A DNA stretch of 64,000 nt from Lysinibacillus fusiformis (GCA_030027265.1 JASENG010000003.1:124001-188000); one strand, 5' to 3'. Counted from the first letter of the stretch, positions 25,104 to 34,136 are shown. Notes: generated by a model not told the origin, from the letters alone. Program-made: numbers and translations.

Positions 25104-26236
25104 ACTCGAAGCGCCACCAATCTCTCATAGAGTTGTTCATAATGATCAATAATCGGTTTAGCTAAAAACTTTGTTTGTATTGATGTAATGGCTGCTTGTC
25201 GGAATTGAATTAAACGGTTTTCATCTTTTAATAATTCAATTGCGTATTTAGCTGCAGTCTCGACATCACCTGGTTCAACAATAAAACCATTTTCTCCATG
25301 TTGGATGACTTCAGGAATTCCCCCTACATTAGTACCGATGCCTGGAACCCCGCAAGCCATTCCTTCTAGCAATACCAATCCAAAAGATTCGGTTTCTGAC
25401 ATTAATAATTTTAAATCACTTAACCCGAAAAGCTCTGCCACATTTTCTTGTTTTCCTAAAAATAAGACATCCTCTTTAAATGGCGATGATTTCACTAAGT
25501 CCACCATTCTTTGCTTTTCCGGACCATCTCCAACTAACAATAGTTTGGCCGGCATTTCTTCTCGGACTTTAAAAAATGTATGAATGATATCTGGCAAATT
25601 TTTTATCTTACGGAAGTTGGAGACATGAATAAGTACACGTTCATTGTCCCTAATACCGTATTGTGCTTTCAAATTACTGGAATCAATCGGCTTGAAGATC
25701 GACTCATCCACGAAATTATAGACAGTCTCAATATCTTTCTTTGTCCCGATTAATTGATATGTCTGTTCTTTTAAAGCATTTGAAACTGCTGTCACAACGT
25801 CCGACTTTTCAATTCCGTATTTAATCGCCTGAGCCATTGTCGAATCCTGCCCTAAAACAGAAATATCTGTTCCATGCAAGGTTGTGACAATTCCTATATT
25901 TTCGCCGCACATTTCACGTGCAAGTACCGCACATACGGCATGAGGAATAGCATAATGAACATGCAATACATCTAATTTCTTCTCTTTGATTATATCAGCC
26001 ATTTTGCTTGCTAAAGCAATATCGTATGGTGGATATTGAAAAACAGAGTAATTATTGACTTCAACTTCATGGAAAAATACATTCGGGTAAATTTTATTCA
26101 ATCGAAATGGAACACTTGATGTGATAAAGTGAATCTCATGCCCTCTTTCAGCAAGCATTTTGCCAAGTTCTGTTGCAAGAACTCCAGAACCGCCGACAGT
26201 TGGATAACATGTAATTCCGATTTTCAGTTTTCTCAT
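25100..26236 (-). CDS. bshA: N-acetyl-glucosaminyl-L-malate synthase BshA
   Basis: A 378-residue GT4 glycosyltransferase that joins UDP-GlcNAc and L-malate, the first step of bacillithiol synthesis. Seen: PTVGGSGVLATELGKMLAERGHEIHF at the N-terminus (GGSG sugar-nucleotide loop), LHGTDISVLGQD, SNFRKIKN, and the E-x7-E motif in SETESFGLVLLEGMACGVP. The ATG at 26236 follows AGAGAGGATGAACG. In B. subtilis the deacetylase bshB1 lies between mgsA and bshA; here only 192 AT-rich bases without a gene fill that gap. Confidence 0.93.
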   Translation of the reverse strand: MRKLKIGITCYPTVGGSGVLATELGKMLAERGHEIHFITSSVPFRLNKIYPNVFFHEVEVNNYSVFQYPPYDIALASKMADIIKEKKLDVLHVHYAIPHAVCAVLAREMCGENIGIVTTLHGTDISVLGQDSTMAQAIKYGIEKSDVVTAVSNALKEQTYQLIGTKKDIETVYNFVDESIFKPIDSSNLKAQYGIRDNERVLIHVSNFRKIKNLPDIIHTFFKVREEMPAKLLLVGDGPEKQRMVDLVKSSPFKEDVLFLGKQENVAELFGLSDLKLLMSETESFGLVLLEGMACGVPGIGTNVGGIPEVIQHGENGFIVEPGDVETAAKYAIELLKDENRLIQFRQAAITSIQTKFLAKPIIDHYEQLYERLVALRV

Positions 26237-26428
26237 CCGACGTTCATCCTCTCTATCTAATGTAATTAATTACTTTAATCATTGAAAACAAATTAATTAA
26301 TCAAATATGTGTAGATTCAAGTATGCTTATTGTTCATAATAATTGAACAAAGCATCCGTCAGAAGTTCTTTATATTTAGATAATTAACAGCTATTTTAAA
26401 TGCAAAAGTTTTATTTACTTTTTCTATT

Positions 26429-26833
26429 TTATTTACGTCTTTCCTGGATTAACCGCCAATCGACAAATCCTTCTTGCAGGCCTTTTAGTAAAATTTCTGC
26501 TGTTCCCATATTTGTTGCCAATGGAATGTGGTAAACATCGCATAGTCGGACAAGTGCCGTCACATCAGGTTCATGTGGCTGCGCCGTTAAAGGATCCCGG
26601 AAGAAAATGACCATATCCATGTCATTGTTAGCAATCATGGAGCCAATCTGCTGATCGCCGCCTAGTGGGCCTGAACGAAATCGTGTCAGATTTAAACCTA
26701 CCTCATCTTGAATTCTTTGCCCTGTAGTTCCTGTTGCAAACAAATCATGCTCAGACAATATCTCTTTATATGCGATTGCAAACTCAACTAGACTATCTTT
26801 TTTACGATCATGTGCAATTAGAGCGATTTTCAT
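26429..26833 (-). CDS. mgsA: Methylglyoxal synthase
   Basis: A 134-residue enzyme that converts dihydroxyacetone phosphate to methylglyoxal and phosphate, a bypass that relieves sugar-phosphate stress. [11 protein letters not shown] opens the fold; ATGTTGQRI and [12 protein letters not shown] form the phosphate-binding loops; [14 protein letters not shown] supplies the catalytic aspartate; NMGTAEIL is near the end. Length is typical. It follows dapB by 18 bases in one operon. Confidence 0.96.
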   Translation of the reverse strand: MKIALIAHDRKKDSLVEFAIAYKEILSEHDLFATGTTGQRIQDEVGLNLTRFRSGPLGGDQQIGSMIANNDMDMVIFFRDPLTAQPHEPDVTALVRLCDVYHIPLATNMGTAEILLKGLQEGFVDWRLIQERRK

Positions 26834-26851
26834 GTTAAATCTCCATTCTTC

Positions 26852-27649
26852 TTATAGGATATTTTCTAATCCGTATACTAATTCTTCCAAAGTCATGACT
26901 TTTTCAACACAATACACTACGCCACCCATAAAGGATTCTCGATTATAGGAATCATGGCGGATAGTAAGCATTTGTCCTTCTCCGCCAAATAGTACCTCTT
27001 GATGAGCAACCAATCCAGGCAAACGGACCGAATGGATGCGCATTCCTTCAAAGTCTGCCCCTCTTGCCCCAGGCATTGTTTCTGTTTCAAATTCATGTCC
27101 CTGTTTTCTGGCTTCCCGAACTTCTGCAATCATTTGGGCTGTTTTCTTGCCAGTACCTGAAGGAGCGTCTAATTTACGATCATGATGCAATTCAATAATT
27201 TCAACATGCGGCAAGTATTTCGCTGCCTCTTTTGCGAATTTCATCATTAATACAGCACCAATTGCAAAGTTAGGGGCGATAATACAGCCGACCTTGCCCA
27301 CTCTTGCCAGATTCGTCAGCTCTTCTAATTGTTCATCCGTGAATCCTGTTGTCCCTACAACAGTACGAACATTATGCAGCATTGCTTCTTTTGTATGTTC
27401 ATAGACGGAATGCGGATTCGTCAGGTCGATTAAAACATCCGGTTTTGTTTCCGTGATTAACTGTGTTAAGTTGGTATAAATAGGAACATCTAAATTAGAC
27501 GGAAACATTTCAAGTTCCGCTAAACTATCTCCCACATGCTTGTAATCTAATGCTGCCACAAGCTCTAATCCGTCATGATTACAAACTGTTTTCACGGCTT
27601 CTGAGCCCATCTTACCTCTGCTTCCTGCTATTGCTACTCGTATTGTCAT
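26852..27649 (-). CDS. dapB: 4-hydroxy-tetrahydrodipicolinate reductase
   Basis: A 265-residue NAD(P)H-dependent reductase of the lysine/diaminopimelate pathway, needed for cell wall and for dipicolinate in spores. The nucleotide-binding loop is [12 protein letters not shown], followed by [11 protein letters not shown] and GTTGF. The substrate loop [19 protein letters not shown] contains the catalytic His and Lys. First gene of dapB-mgsA-bshA-cca-birA. A 7-bp inverted repeat lies about 120 bases upstream. Confidence 0.96.
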   Translation of the reverse strand: MTIRVAIAGSRGKMGSEAVKTVCNHDGLELVAALDYKHVGDSLAELEMFPSNLDVPIYTNLTQLITETKPDVLIDLTNPHSVYEHTKEAMLHNVRTVVGTTGFTDEQLEELTNLARVGKVGCIIAPNFAIGAVLMMKFAKEAAKYLPHVEIIELHHDRKLDAPSGTGKKTAQMIAEVREARKQGHEFETETMPGARGADFEGMRIHSVRLPGLVAHQEVLFGGEGQMLTIRHDSYNRESFMGGVVYCVEKVMTLEELVYGLENIL

Positions 27650-27770
27650 GATTATTCATCCTTTCATTGACCATTTTCTAATCTCACATAGATTTAGAAT
27701 CCATTATGAATTGTGTCGCCTATTTCGGATACCTGCCGCTTCTATATAACATACTAACCACAAGAAAATA

Positions 27771-27786
27771 TTAGAGTTTACTCTAA
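27771..27786. promoter_or_regulatory. Inverted repeat upstream of dapB
   Basis: TTAGAGT and ACTCTAA are separated by two bases, about 120 bases before the dapB ATG. It resembles an operator for a dimeric regulator; the regulator is unknown. Confidence 0.35.
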
Positions 27787-27907
27787 GAAATAATACCTTG
27801 TTATACGAATTTTCTATGTATAGCTCTATTTTACATACGATTATTATACTAAAAGTCTCAATCGAAATCATACCATGCACATACTAACATCGTATATAAT
27901 AAAGGAC

Positions 27908-28060
27908 TATGTTGTCAAAAGTTGAAAAATACAACATAATAAGGTGAAACTTCAATCGGTGGGATTCGTTTCCACAGATTGTTAGCTGTCCATTTGGGTA
28001 TTTACTTATAGGCCCATTTTGGGGTTAGCAAACTAAAGGTTAATAGATGAAAGTGTGAAC
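27908..28060 (+). ncRNA. Candidate structured leader upstream of the YitT-family gene
   Basis: In plus-strand order: TATGTTGT (27908) pairs with ACAACATA (27931) around a 15-base loop; CAATC-G-GTGG pairs with CCAC-A-GATTG (27953-27981) with a symmetric one-base internal loop; TGGG pairs with CCCA further on. GC content is higher than in the surroundings and no frame is open. I do not recognise a known riboswitch class. It could also be a degraded element. Confidence 0.3.
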
Positions 28061-28196
28061 CTAAATACATCCCCTATTTTTCAACTTGAAGTTATTCCAT
28101 GTTATGTGGGTTAAACTGCAAGTTAATATCTGTATAATTGTACAACCAATAATAGAAAAGAAAAATATTTATTGTTGAATGTTTGGAGGTTTTTTT

Positions 28197-29045
28197 TTGA
28201 AAGGTTTAAAAATTAAAAATATTATCGGGATATTATTAGGTGCAGCCATATTCAGTTTCGGCTTTCTGCATTTTAATATTCAAAATGAACTTGGTGAAGG
28301 CGGGTTCAGCGGGATTACGTTGATTTTATTCTTCACATTAAATTGGGATCCAGCTATTATGAACCTAATTCTGAATATCCCCATGTTTATTATTGGGTGG
28401 AAACAGTTTGGCCGCAAAGAATTTATCTATACGATTATCGGTACTGTTTCAGTTTCCATATTTTTACGTATTTTCCAATCCCATCAGCTCACATTGGACC
28501 TGCATGACGACTTATTATTGGCAGCATTATTTGCTGGAGTGTTCGTAGGTATTGGGCTGGGAATCATTTTCAGATGTGGGGGAACAACCGGCGGAGTGGA
28601 TATCATTGCCCGTGTAGCCCATAAATATCTAGGATGGAGTATGGGCCGTACGATGTTTATGTTTGATGCTTTTGTTATTTTCGCATCATGGCTGACTTTC
28701 TTGGATGCACGTTCAATGATGTACACATTGGTTGCAGTTTTCGTGGGAGCCAGAGTGATTGATATGGTACAAGATGGTGCTTATTCTGCAAAAGCTGCAC
28801 TGATTATCTCAAATAATCCAGATGAAATTGCGGATTTAATCTCTGAGAAGATGGAACGCGGTATTACCGTTTTCCACGGCTATGGACATTACACGAAGCA
28901 ATCAAAGGATGTGCTGTATTGTATAGTAGCTCGAAATGAATTAGTTCGACTGAAAACGATTATACGTTCAATTGATCCAAATGCCTTTGTCTCGATTATT
29001 GATGTAAAGGATGTTCACGGAGAAGGATTTAGGATTGATGAGTAA
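28197..29045 (+). CDS. YitT/DUF2179-family membrane protein (YpjC-like)
   Basis: A 282-residue integral membrane protein with about five helices in the first 190 residues (for example IIGILLGAAIFSFGFL and LLAALFAGVFVGIGLGIIF, with the conserved GGTTGGVDIIAR) and a cytosolic C-terminal DUF2179 domain (ITVFHGYGHYTKQSKDVLYCIV). Transport function is not established for the family. The TTG at 28197 is chosen: GGAGG lies seven bases before it, whereas the ATG at 28179 lies upstream of that Shine-Dalgarno. It is transcribed divergently from dapB; B. subtilis ypjC occupies this neighbourhood. Confidence 0.85.
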   Translation: MKGLKIKNIIGILLGAAIFSFGFLHFNIQNELGEGGFSGITLILFFTLNWDPAIMNLILNIPMFIIGWKQFGRKEFIYTIIGTVSVSIFLRIFQSHQLTLDLHDDLLLAALFAGVFVGIGLGIIFRCGGTTGGVDIIARVAHKYLGWSMGRTMFMFDAFVIFASWLTFLDARSMMYTLVAVFVGARVIDMVQDGAYSAKAALIISNNPDEIADLISEKMERGITVFHGYGHYTKQSKDVLYCIVARNELVRLKTIIRSIDPNAFVSIIDVKDVHGEGFRIDE

Positions 29046-29078
29046 CAATTATTAATACCGAAATATTATTTTCAAATC

Positions 29079-29116
29079 GAAAGCGCTTGGATATATTTAT
29101 TATTCCAAGCGCTTTC
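29079..29116. terminator. Bidirectional terminator between the YitT and PQQ dehydrogenase genes
   Basis: A 13-bp perfect stem (GAAAGCGCTTGGA / TCCAAGCGCTTTC) with a 12-base AT loop is flanked by TTTAATT on the plus side and TTTGAAAAT on the minus side. It lies between convergent genes. Confidence 0.85.
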
Positions 29117-29161
29117 TTTAATTATTGGTATTTCCGGAAGTTTTTGAGTGAGTACTTGTTA

Positions 29162-31378
29162 TTACTCATCAGCTTTTGTTAAGACTTCATTTACGTAACG
29201 AGCCACTTCTTCAATTTCTTCCTCGGATAAAATTGTTTGAAAGGCTGGCATTGAGGTACCGCCATTTGTTACTCGTTGCACAACATCATCATAGTTCTCT
29301 GCTACTTTGCTTTGTTGCAGGTTTGGTCCGTTATGTCCATTTGCCCCCAGATTACCGTGACAAGCTAAGCAGTTCCCCTCATAAATGGAAAGCCCTGCTT
29401 CATATGAATCGCTTGTAGCTCCAGTAGTATCTTCAGAGGACTCTGATTCTGTCGGTTCTGCGCTCGTTGTTATTTTTTCTCCGTTCACACCCTCCGATGC
29501 ATCAGTTGGTGTACCATCCCAGCTTCCATTCAATTTGAAAGTATACACTTTATCGCCATGAACAGAGCCTGCTAAAGAATTCCCCGCAGCAAAAATTGAT
29601 AGATATTGTTCCCCATCAATTTCATAGGTTACTGACGGAGCATTCGCACCAGCATCCATTTTATAGCTCCATACCTCATCACCAGTTTTTGCATTGAATG
29701 CAATTAAACGGCCATCATTATGCCCTACAAAAATTAAGTCACCTGCTGTTGCGAGCACTCCTGAATAGGCATTAGCATCCCATTTTACCTGCCAAGCAAT
29801 TGTGTTTGTTTTTACATCCATTGCCGTAATTGTGCCTCGCACCGGGGCATCTGTAACAGGTACAAAAATACTGCCCATCCACATACCGCCTTCTTCATAA
29901 GCGTCTTCGTCCTGCCTTGTTAAAGCGATATATCCATCTGTGCCAATTACATAGAAATACTCTGTTTCTGGAGAGTAAGCAGATGGCGGCCAGTTGGCTC
30001 CACCGAAAGCTGATGGTTTTAGCGTAATTGGTTCATCCCAGAATGGAGTAAAGATTGAACCGATTTTCCCTTCGAAATCGTCACTTAGATCCCGCTCTAC
30101 ATCTTCTTCTGTCACGCCTTGAGGAACAAATGAATCACCTACCGGGAATGGTTGTGTAGGTGAAGTCTTCTGCTCGGCAAGCTGAGGAACTTCTTTTTCT
30201 TCAATACCAATCAACGGTTCTCCTGTTTCTCGATCCAGGAAGTAAATCCAACCCGTCTTTCCAGCTTCTCCAAGTGCTTTTTTCTTTTCGCCATTGATTT
30301 CTACGTCAAATAAAATTACAGGATTTGTAGGATCCAAATCCCATATATCATGATGGACTTGCTGGAAATGCCATACATATTCCCCTGTTTCAGCGTTTAA
30401 AGCCAAGATTGAATTTGCGTAAAGATTATCTCCTTCTCGATTACTTCCATCTAAATCTGGAGAAGTATTTCCTGTAACAAAATAAATATAGCCTAATTCC
30501 GGGTCTACTGCTGGTGTGTTCCAAATTGGAGCGCCACCATGTAGCCAGTTCTTGTTTTCGTCATCTGGCCATGTATCCCCATTTTTCTCATATGGTGCAG
30601 GAATCGAATACCATCTCCATATCTCATGCCCAAATTCAGCATCGTATGCCATAATTCTTCCACGAATTCCATACTCTCCACCAGCTACTCCCGTATACAC
30701 CTTCCCATTATAATAAAGAGGTGCACTTGTAATTGTATACCCCTCTTCCCAGTCTGCTACTTCAGTCTCCCAAAGCAATTCACCAGTTTTTTGATCTAAA
30801 GCTACTAATCTAGCATCCAGTAGTCCGGCAAACACTTTTCCTTCAGCCACCGCTACACCGCGAGTCGTCCAACCGCAACAAACTGTGTCCAGCTTTTCTT
30901 CAATTTCGGGACGATATTCCCAAATTTTTTCCCCTGTAACTGCATCCAAAGCTAAAACATCATTTTCAGCAGAAGCAATATACATGACACCGTCTACAAC
31001 GATCGGTGTTGCCTCTCCAGAAAACTTCATATCCAAGCTGGAACCTAGACTTGTAACCCATTCCGGCTGTAAATTACCAATTGTCTCAAGATTAATTTGT
31101 TCAAGCTCAGAAAAGCGTCGATTGAAAAGGTCTCCACCATGGGTAGCCCATTCATCTTTTGCATAATCCACCTTTATATCTGGTTGGCCGGGGCTTTTTC
31201 CTTCAGGCTCAGTTACTGCCTCCGAGTTTGTATCAATGCTAAAACGCTTACTATCTGCTTCCGTTTTGCCATCATCCAAACTTTGCTTTGTTAAAACTCC
31301 AGCATAAAAAGCAAGACCGACAATAACAATTATCCCCACAAAACTAAACAGCAGCACCTTGGTAAAACTGAATTTCAT
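29162..31378 (-). CDS. Membrane-anchored PQQ-dependent quinohaemoprotein dehydrogenase with cytochrome c domain
   Basis: A 738-residue predicted extracellular alcohol-type dehydrogenase. One N-terminal anchor (about 7-30) is followed by an eight-bladed quinoprotein propeller (about 75-620) with repeated GxxxW-type tryptophan-docking motifs such as ALDAVTGEKIWEY. The vicinal cysteine pair VCCGW, typical of PQQ alcohol dehydrogenases, and HHDIWDLDPTN (catalytic Asp, with a second Asp two residues on) are present. After an acidic Ser/Thr linker a cytochrome c domain (about 655-735) carries CLACH and a later Met ligand in GGTSMPAF. Electrons could pass to the respiratory chain; qcrABC lies 2 kb away. 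The ATG at 31378 follows AAGGGGGGAAGG. Such enzymes are rare in Firmicutes. Confidence 0.9.
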   Translation of the reverse strand: MKFSFTKVLLFSFVGIIVIVGLAFYAGVLTKQSLDDGKTEADSKRFSIDTNSEAVTEPEGKSPGQPDIKVDYAKDEWATHGGDLFNRRFSELEQINLETIGNLQPEWVTSLGSSLDMKFSGEATPIVVDGVMYIASAENDVLALDAVTGEKIWEYRPEIEEKLDTVCCGWTTRGVAVAEGKVFAGLLDARLVALDQKTGELLWETEVADWEEGYTITSAPLYYNGKVYTGVAGGEYGIRGRIMAYDAEFGHEIWRWYSIPAPYEKNGDTWPDDENKNWLHGGAPIWNTPAVDPELGYIYFVTGNTSPDLDGSNREGDNLYANSILALNAETGEYVWHFQQVHHDIWDLDPTNPVILFDVEINGEKKKALGEAGKTGWIYFLDRETGEPLIGIEEKEVPQLAEQKTSPTQPFPVGDSFVPQGVTEEDVERDLSDDFEGKIGSIFTPFWDEPITLKPSAFGGANWPPSAYSPETEYFYVIGTDGYIALTRQDEDAYEEGGMWMGSIFVPVTDAPVRGTITAMDVKTNTIAWQVKWDANAYSGVLATAGDLIFVGHNDGRLIAFNAKTGDEVWSYKMDAGANAPSVTYEIDGEQYLSIFAAGNSLAGSVHGDKVYTFKLNGSWDGTPTDASEGVNGEKITTSAEPTESESSEDTTGATSDSYEAGLSIYEGNCLACHGNLGANGHNGPNLQQSKVAENYDDVVQRVTNGGTSMPAFQTILSEEEIEEVARYVNEVLTKADE

Positions 31379-31605
31379 TTCCTTCCCCCCTTATATTTCA
31401 TTATGTAAAGCGCATGGTTGCGCTTTCATAACTGAGTATTAATTCTCTACATTCTATTAATCTAAAGTACTAGTTAGTATTTGATTTAAAATATTTTTTA
31501 GTTCCTTTAAAATAGAGATTCGAATAAATCAACACTCCCTTAGTAGGTCGAGGATCGTACACTTCTTATAATCCTATCCTTGAAAACTTGAATATTTATC
31601 CACTT
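31379..31605. other. Upstream region of the PQQ dehydrogenase gene
   Basis: The gene-free stretch 31379-31731 holds the palindrome at 31407-31426 and, at its far end, two terminators serving the metalloprotease gene. I cannot assign a confident -10/-35 pair for the dehydrogenase. Confidence 0.4.
31407..31428 (-). promoter_or_regulatory. cre-like palindrome before the PQQ dehydrogenase
   Basis: AAAGCGC-N6-GCGCTTT lies about 30 bases before the start codon. On the minus strand TGAAAGCGCAACCA (31415-31428) fits the CcpA cre consensus TGWNANCGNTNWCA with two mismatches, which would suggest carbon catabolite repression. A 5'-UTR hairpin is the alternative. Confidence 0.4.
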
Positions 31606-31651
31606 AAAAAGAAGATATTCCCAAAAATTTTACGGGAACATCTTCTTTTTT
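31606..31651 (-). terminator. Second terminator after the metalloprotease gene
   Basis: A stem of about 16 bp (AAGAAGAT-TTCCC with GGGAA-ATCTTCTT, bulged bases inside) has uridine runs on both strands. It insulates the PQQ gene leader. Confidence 0.75.
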
Positions 31652-31676
31652 AAGCAAATCCTCACAATAAAAAAAT

Positions 31677-31711
31677 CCCAAAAGTTTGATTGAACAAACT
31701 TTCGAGATTTC
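31677..31711 (-). terminator. First terminator after the metalloprotease gene
   Basis: Minus strand AATCTCGAAAGTTTG pairs with CAAACTTTTGGGATT and is followed by TTTTTTTATTG, about 20 bases after the stop. Confidence 0.8.
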
Positions 31712-31731
31712 ACTTTACGGGTACTATTCAA

Positions 31732-32418
31732 TTAGTCGTCTGATCGCATACCACTGTAAATAAGGATCAATCGCAATAGTTCCAATACGGCAACGGCAGC
31801 TGCGGCAACATATGTCATTGCTGCTGCATTTAATACCTTTTTAGCAGTACGTTCTTCATTGTTTGAGATTATTCCAAGAGATACTACTTCATTCATTGCC
31901 CGTTTTGATGCATCAAATTCTACAGGCAACGTTACCACCTGAAATATTACACCGGCCAACAATAATACAATACCTAATAAAAGAAATCCTGAACTCGAAG
32001 CAAAAATTCCGATCATTACAAAAATCCAAGATGCGTTTGAGGAAATATTGGCTACCGGTACTAATTTCGAGCGTAAATTTAAAAACGAATAAGCTTCTTT
32101 ATGTTGAATTGCGTGCCCAACTTCATGTGCAGCAACAGCTATTCCAGCAAGTGATGATTCATAGAAATTCTTTTCTGATAGAGCCACTGTTTTAGTTGCT
32201 GGATTATAATGATCCGATAGCATACCTTGTGTTGGCACAACACGAACATCAAATAATCCATGATGGTCTAAAATTTGTCTCGCTACCTGTGCACCCGTCA
32301 TACCTCGTGAAGATTGCACTTGCGAAAATTTGTTGTAAGTTCTTCTTACTTTAAATTGTGCATAAATCGGTAAAATTAGAATAATTAGAAAGTAAATAAT
32401 ATACATTCCTGCTGACAA
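31732..32418 (-). CDS. yugP: YugP-type neutral zinc metallopeptidase, membrane-bound
   Basis: A 228-residue membrane protein with an N-terminal helix (about 5-21), the zinc motif HEVGH (AAHEVGHAIQH, about 117) and three further hydrophobic segments in the C-terminal half. It matches the YugP/DUF zinc metallopeptidase family. Substrates are unknown. The TTG at 32418 is chosen because AAGGAAG lies seven bases upstream; an ATG four codons later has no suitable site. It is a single gene with two terminators, not present at this position in B. subtilis. Confidence 0.88.
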   Translation of the reverse strand: MSAGMYIIYFLIILILPIYAQFKVRRTYNKFSQVQSSRGMTGAQVARQILDHHGLFDVRVVPTQGMLSDHYNPATKTVALSEKNFYESSLAGIAVAAHEVGHAIQHKEAYSFLNLRSKLVPVANISSNASWIFVMIGIFASSSGFLLLGIVLLLAGVIFQVVTLPVEFDASKRAMNEVVSLGIISNNEERTAKKVLNAAAMTYVAAAAVAVLELLRLILIYSGMRSDD

Positions 32419-32562
32419 TTAACCTCTTCCTTTCTAATAGCTTACTATACTACTAATTTTAGATGCTTTTTATGTCTTATGCAAATAATTAGTATAGAGA
32501 CCGGGTCCATATACTATAACACAATTCAAAAATGTGGAGGAATTGTATGGACCAGGTTCACA

Positions 32563-33162
32563 CTAAATACGAGATTTATCATTATTGATAGTATAAGCTA
32601 TATAAGCAATAACAATGCAAAGAATAGATAACCAAAAAGTGAAATAGCCGATTTGATTTGCATATTGACTGAGAACACTATACGTTGGCATTTGCCCAAA
32701 TACATAGTCAATTACATCATTATGCAAGGTCCAAATAGCAGCAATTGCAATATGGATTATTTTGAATCGATATTTTCCCATATAAAGTATTCCTTGCACT
32801 GCCATTAATCCATGAGAAAATACAAGCATCCAGCCTGCAGCCCCAATCGATCCAATCTCTGCCAATGTTAATAAATTCATCACAACAGCCCATATTCCAT
32901 ACTTTACTAAAGTAATCAGAGCTAATGCCTCAATTAATTTAAAATTCTTCCCGAAAATCCAAGCAATTATTGCAATACTAAAAAACAAACTTGCTGTAGG
33001 ACTATCTGGAACGAATAGTAAAAATTGGGGTTCAGTTCGAGATAATTGAGAACCGTACCATATATAACCATAGATAGTTCCGAGTACATTAATGATCAAT
33101 AATAACATTAAAAAAGAGCGATGCGTTAATAGTAGCCAACTTTGCATGAATAATGACTTCAT
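32563..33162 (-). CDS. ypjA: YpjA-like DUF1405 membrane protein
   Basis: A 199-residue protein with five to six predicted membrane helices (for example LLLIINVLGTIYGYIWYG and ASLFFSIAIIAWIFG) and conserved short motifs LVKYG and LHNDVIDYVFG. It matches YpjA by topology and by its place directly downstream of qcrC. No function is established. The qcrC terminator separates it from the qcr genes. Confidence 0.85.
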   Translation of the reverse strand: MKSLFMQSWLLLTHRSFLMLLLIINVLGTIYGYIWYGSQLSRTEPQFLLFVPDSPTASLFFSIAIIAWIFGKNFKLIEALALITLVKYGIWAVVMNLLTLAEIGSIGAAGWMLVFSHGLMAVQGILYMGKYRFKIIHIAIAAIWTLHNDVIDYVFGQMPTYSVLSQYANQIGYFTFWLSILCIVIAYIAYTINNDKSRI

Positions 33163-33246
33163 ATCCTATTCCCCTTATTATTCCATTTAATTTTAAACAT
33201 TTTATGTATTTTTTCTTAAACGTGCGCATATGTAAAAGAGAAATAA

Positions 33247-33285
33247 CTAAAAGAGAAGAGAGTCAGTTGCCCGACTCTCTTTTAG
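33247..33285 (-). terminator. Terminator of qcrABC
   Basis: Minus strand CTAAAAGAGAGTC pairs with GACTCTCTT-CTTTTAG and is followed by TTATTTC, just after the qcrC stop. Confidence 0.75.
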
Positions 33286-33297
33286 AAAAATATAAGA

Positions 33298-34086
33298 TTA
33301 TTCTTCAGCTTTTAAACTTGCAATGAATTCAGCCATAACTTGAAGTTCTTCATCAGTACCTGCAAATTGACCAGCTGGCATTGCACCACGACCATTTTTG
33401 ATTACTTCTGCAACTTCGTCAGCTGTTAATTCGTTACCTAATAAGGCAGGTCCAACAGCACCTTTCATGTCAGCTCCGTGACATGCGATACATGATTTAC
33501 CTTGTTCACCTGTAAATAATAAGTAACCTTCAGCAGTTTCATCGAATTCGATTTCTGGTACTTCTTCTTTAATTTCACCTTGTTTTGCAGCTGCTTCCCA
33601 GTCATGGTTTACAACTGATTCCCAAGTTAAGTAAATCATTGAAGCTAGTGCTAACAGCATAAATGCAGTTGGCAATGGACGTTTTGATGGACGACGTTCT
33701 GGACCTTTGTCTAAGAACGGCATTAACATTAATGCCCCGATTGCTAAACCTGGCACTACAATCGCACCAACAACGTTATATGGACCAGATGCATAAGTGT
33801 ATTTTAATAATTGGTACAAGAATAAGAAGTACCAGTCTGGTAATGGAATATATGAAGCATTTGTTGGATCAGCCGGTCCTTCAAGTGGTGAAGGATGCGC
33901 GACAGTTAATAATAAATATCCGACTAAGAAAACTGCACCAACCATCCATTCTTTTAATAAGAAGTCTGGCCAGAAAGCTTCTGTTTTACCTGGATACTCG
34001 GAATAATCTTTTGGCATATTCACCATACGATTATTAGTCGCTACGCGTGAATCACCTACGAATTTCATCCCTTTTCCGCGATGCAT
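33298..34086 (-). CDS. qcrC: Menaquinol:cytochrome c oxidoreductase subunit QcrC (subunit IV plus cytochrome c)
   Basis: A 262-residue subunit. The N-terminal half is like cytochrome b6f subunit IV with three membrane helices and the PDWYFLFLYQLLKY block (PEWY equivalent in the quinol-oxidation site). The C-terminal half (about 180-262) is a cytochrome c domain with CIACH and Met ligand in GRGAMPAG. This fusion is typical of Bacillus bc complexes. Third gene of qcrABC; together they pass electrons from menaquinol to cytochrome c. Confidence 0.95.
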   Translation of the reverse strand: MHRGKGMKFVGDSRVATNNRMVNMPKDYSEYPGKTEAFWPDFLLKEWMVGAVFLVGYLLLTVAHPSPLEGPADPTNASYIPLPDWYFLFLYQLLKYTYASGPYNVVGAIVVPGLAIGALMLMPFLDKGPERRPSKRPLPTAFMLLALASMIYLTWESVVNHDWEAAAKQGEIKEEVPEIEFDETAEGYLLFTGEQGKSCIACHGADMKGAVGPALLGNELTADEVAEVIKNGRGAMPAGQFAGTDEELQVMAEFIASLKAEE

Positions 34087-34136
34087 AGTGTCCCCTCCTT
34101 TAAAAAATCATAGACCATTAAAAAACTCAATTTTAA

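Larger units (their letters stand above)
27650..28196. other. Divergent intergenic region between dapB and the YitT-family gene
   Basis: This 547-base gap holds the dapB promoter region with the inverted repeat at 27771-27786, and the plus-strand hairpin series described separately. A TATAAT at 28133-28138 could be the -10 of the YitT gene, without a clear -35. The B. subtilis gene ypjD (MazG-like) that precedes dapB is absent. Confidence 0.5.
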
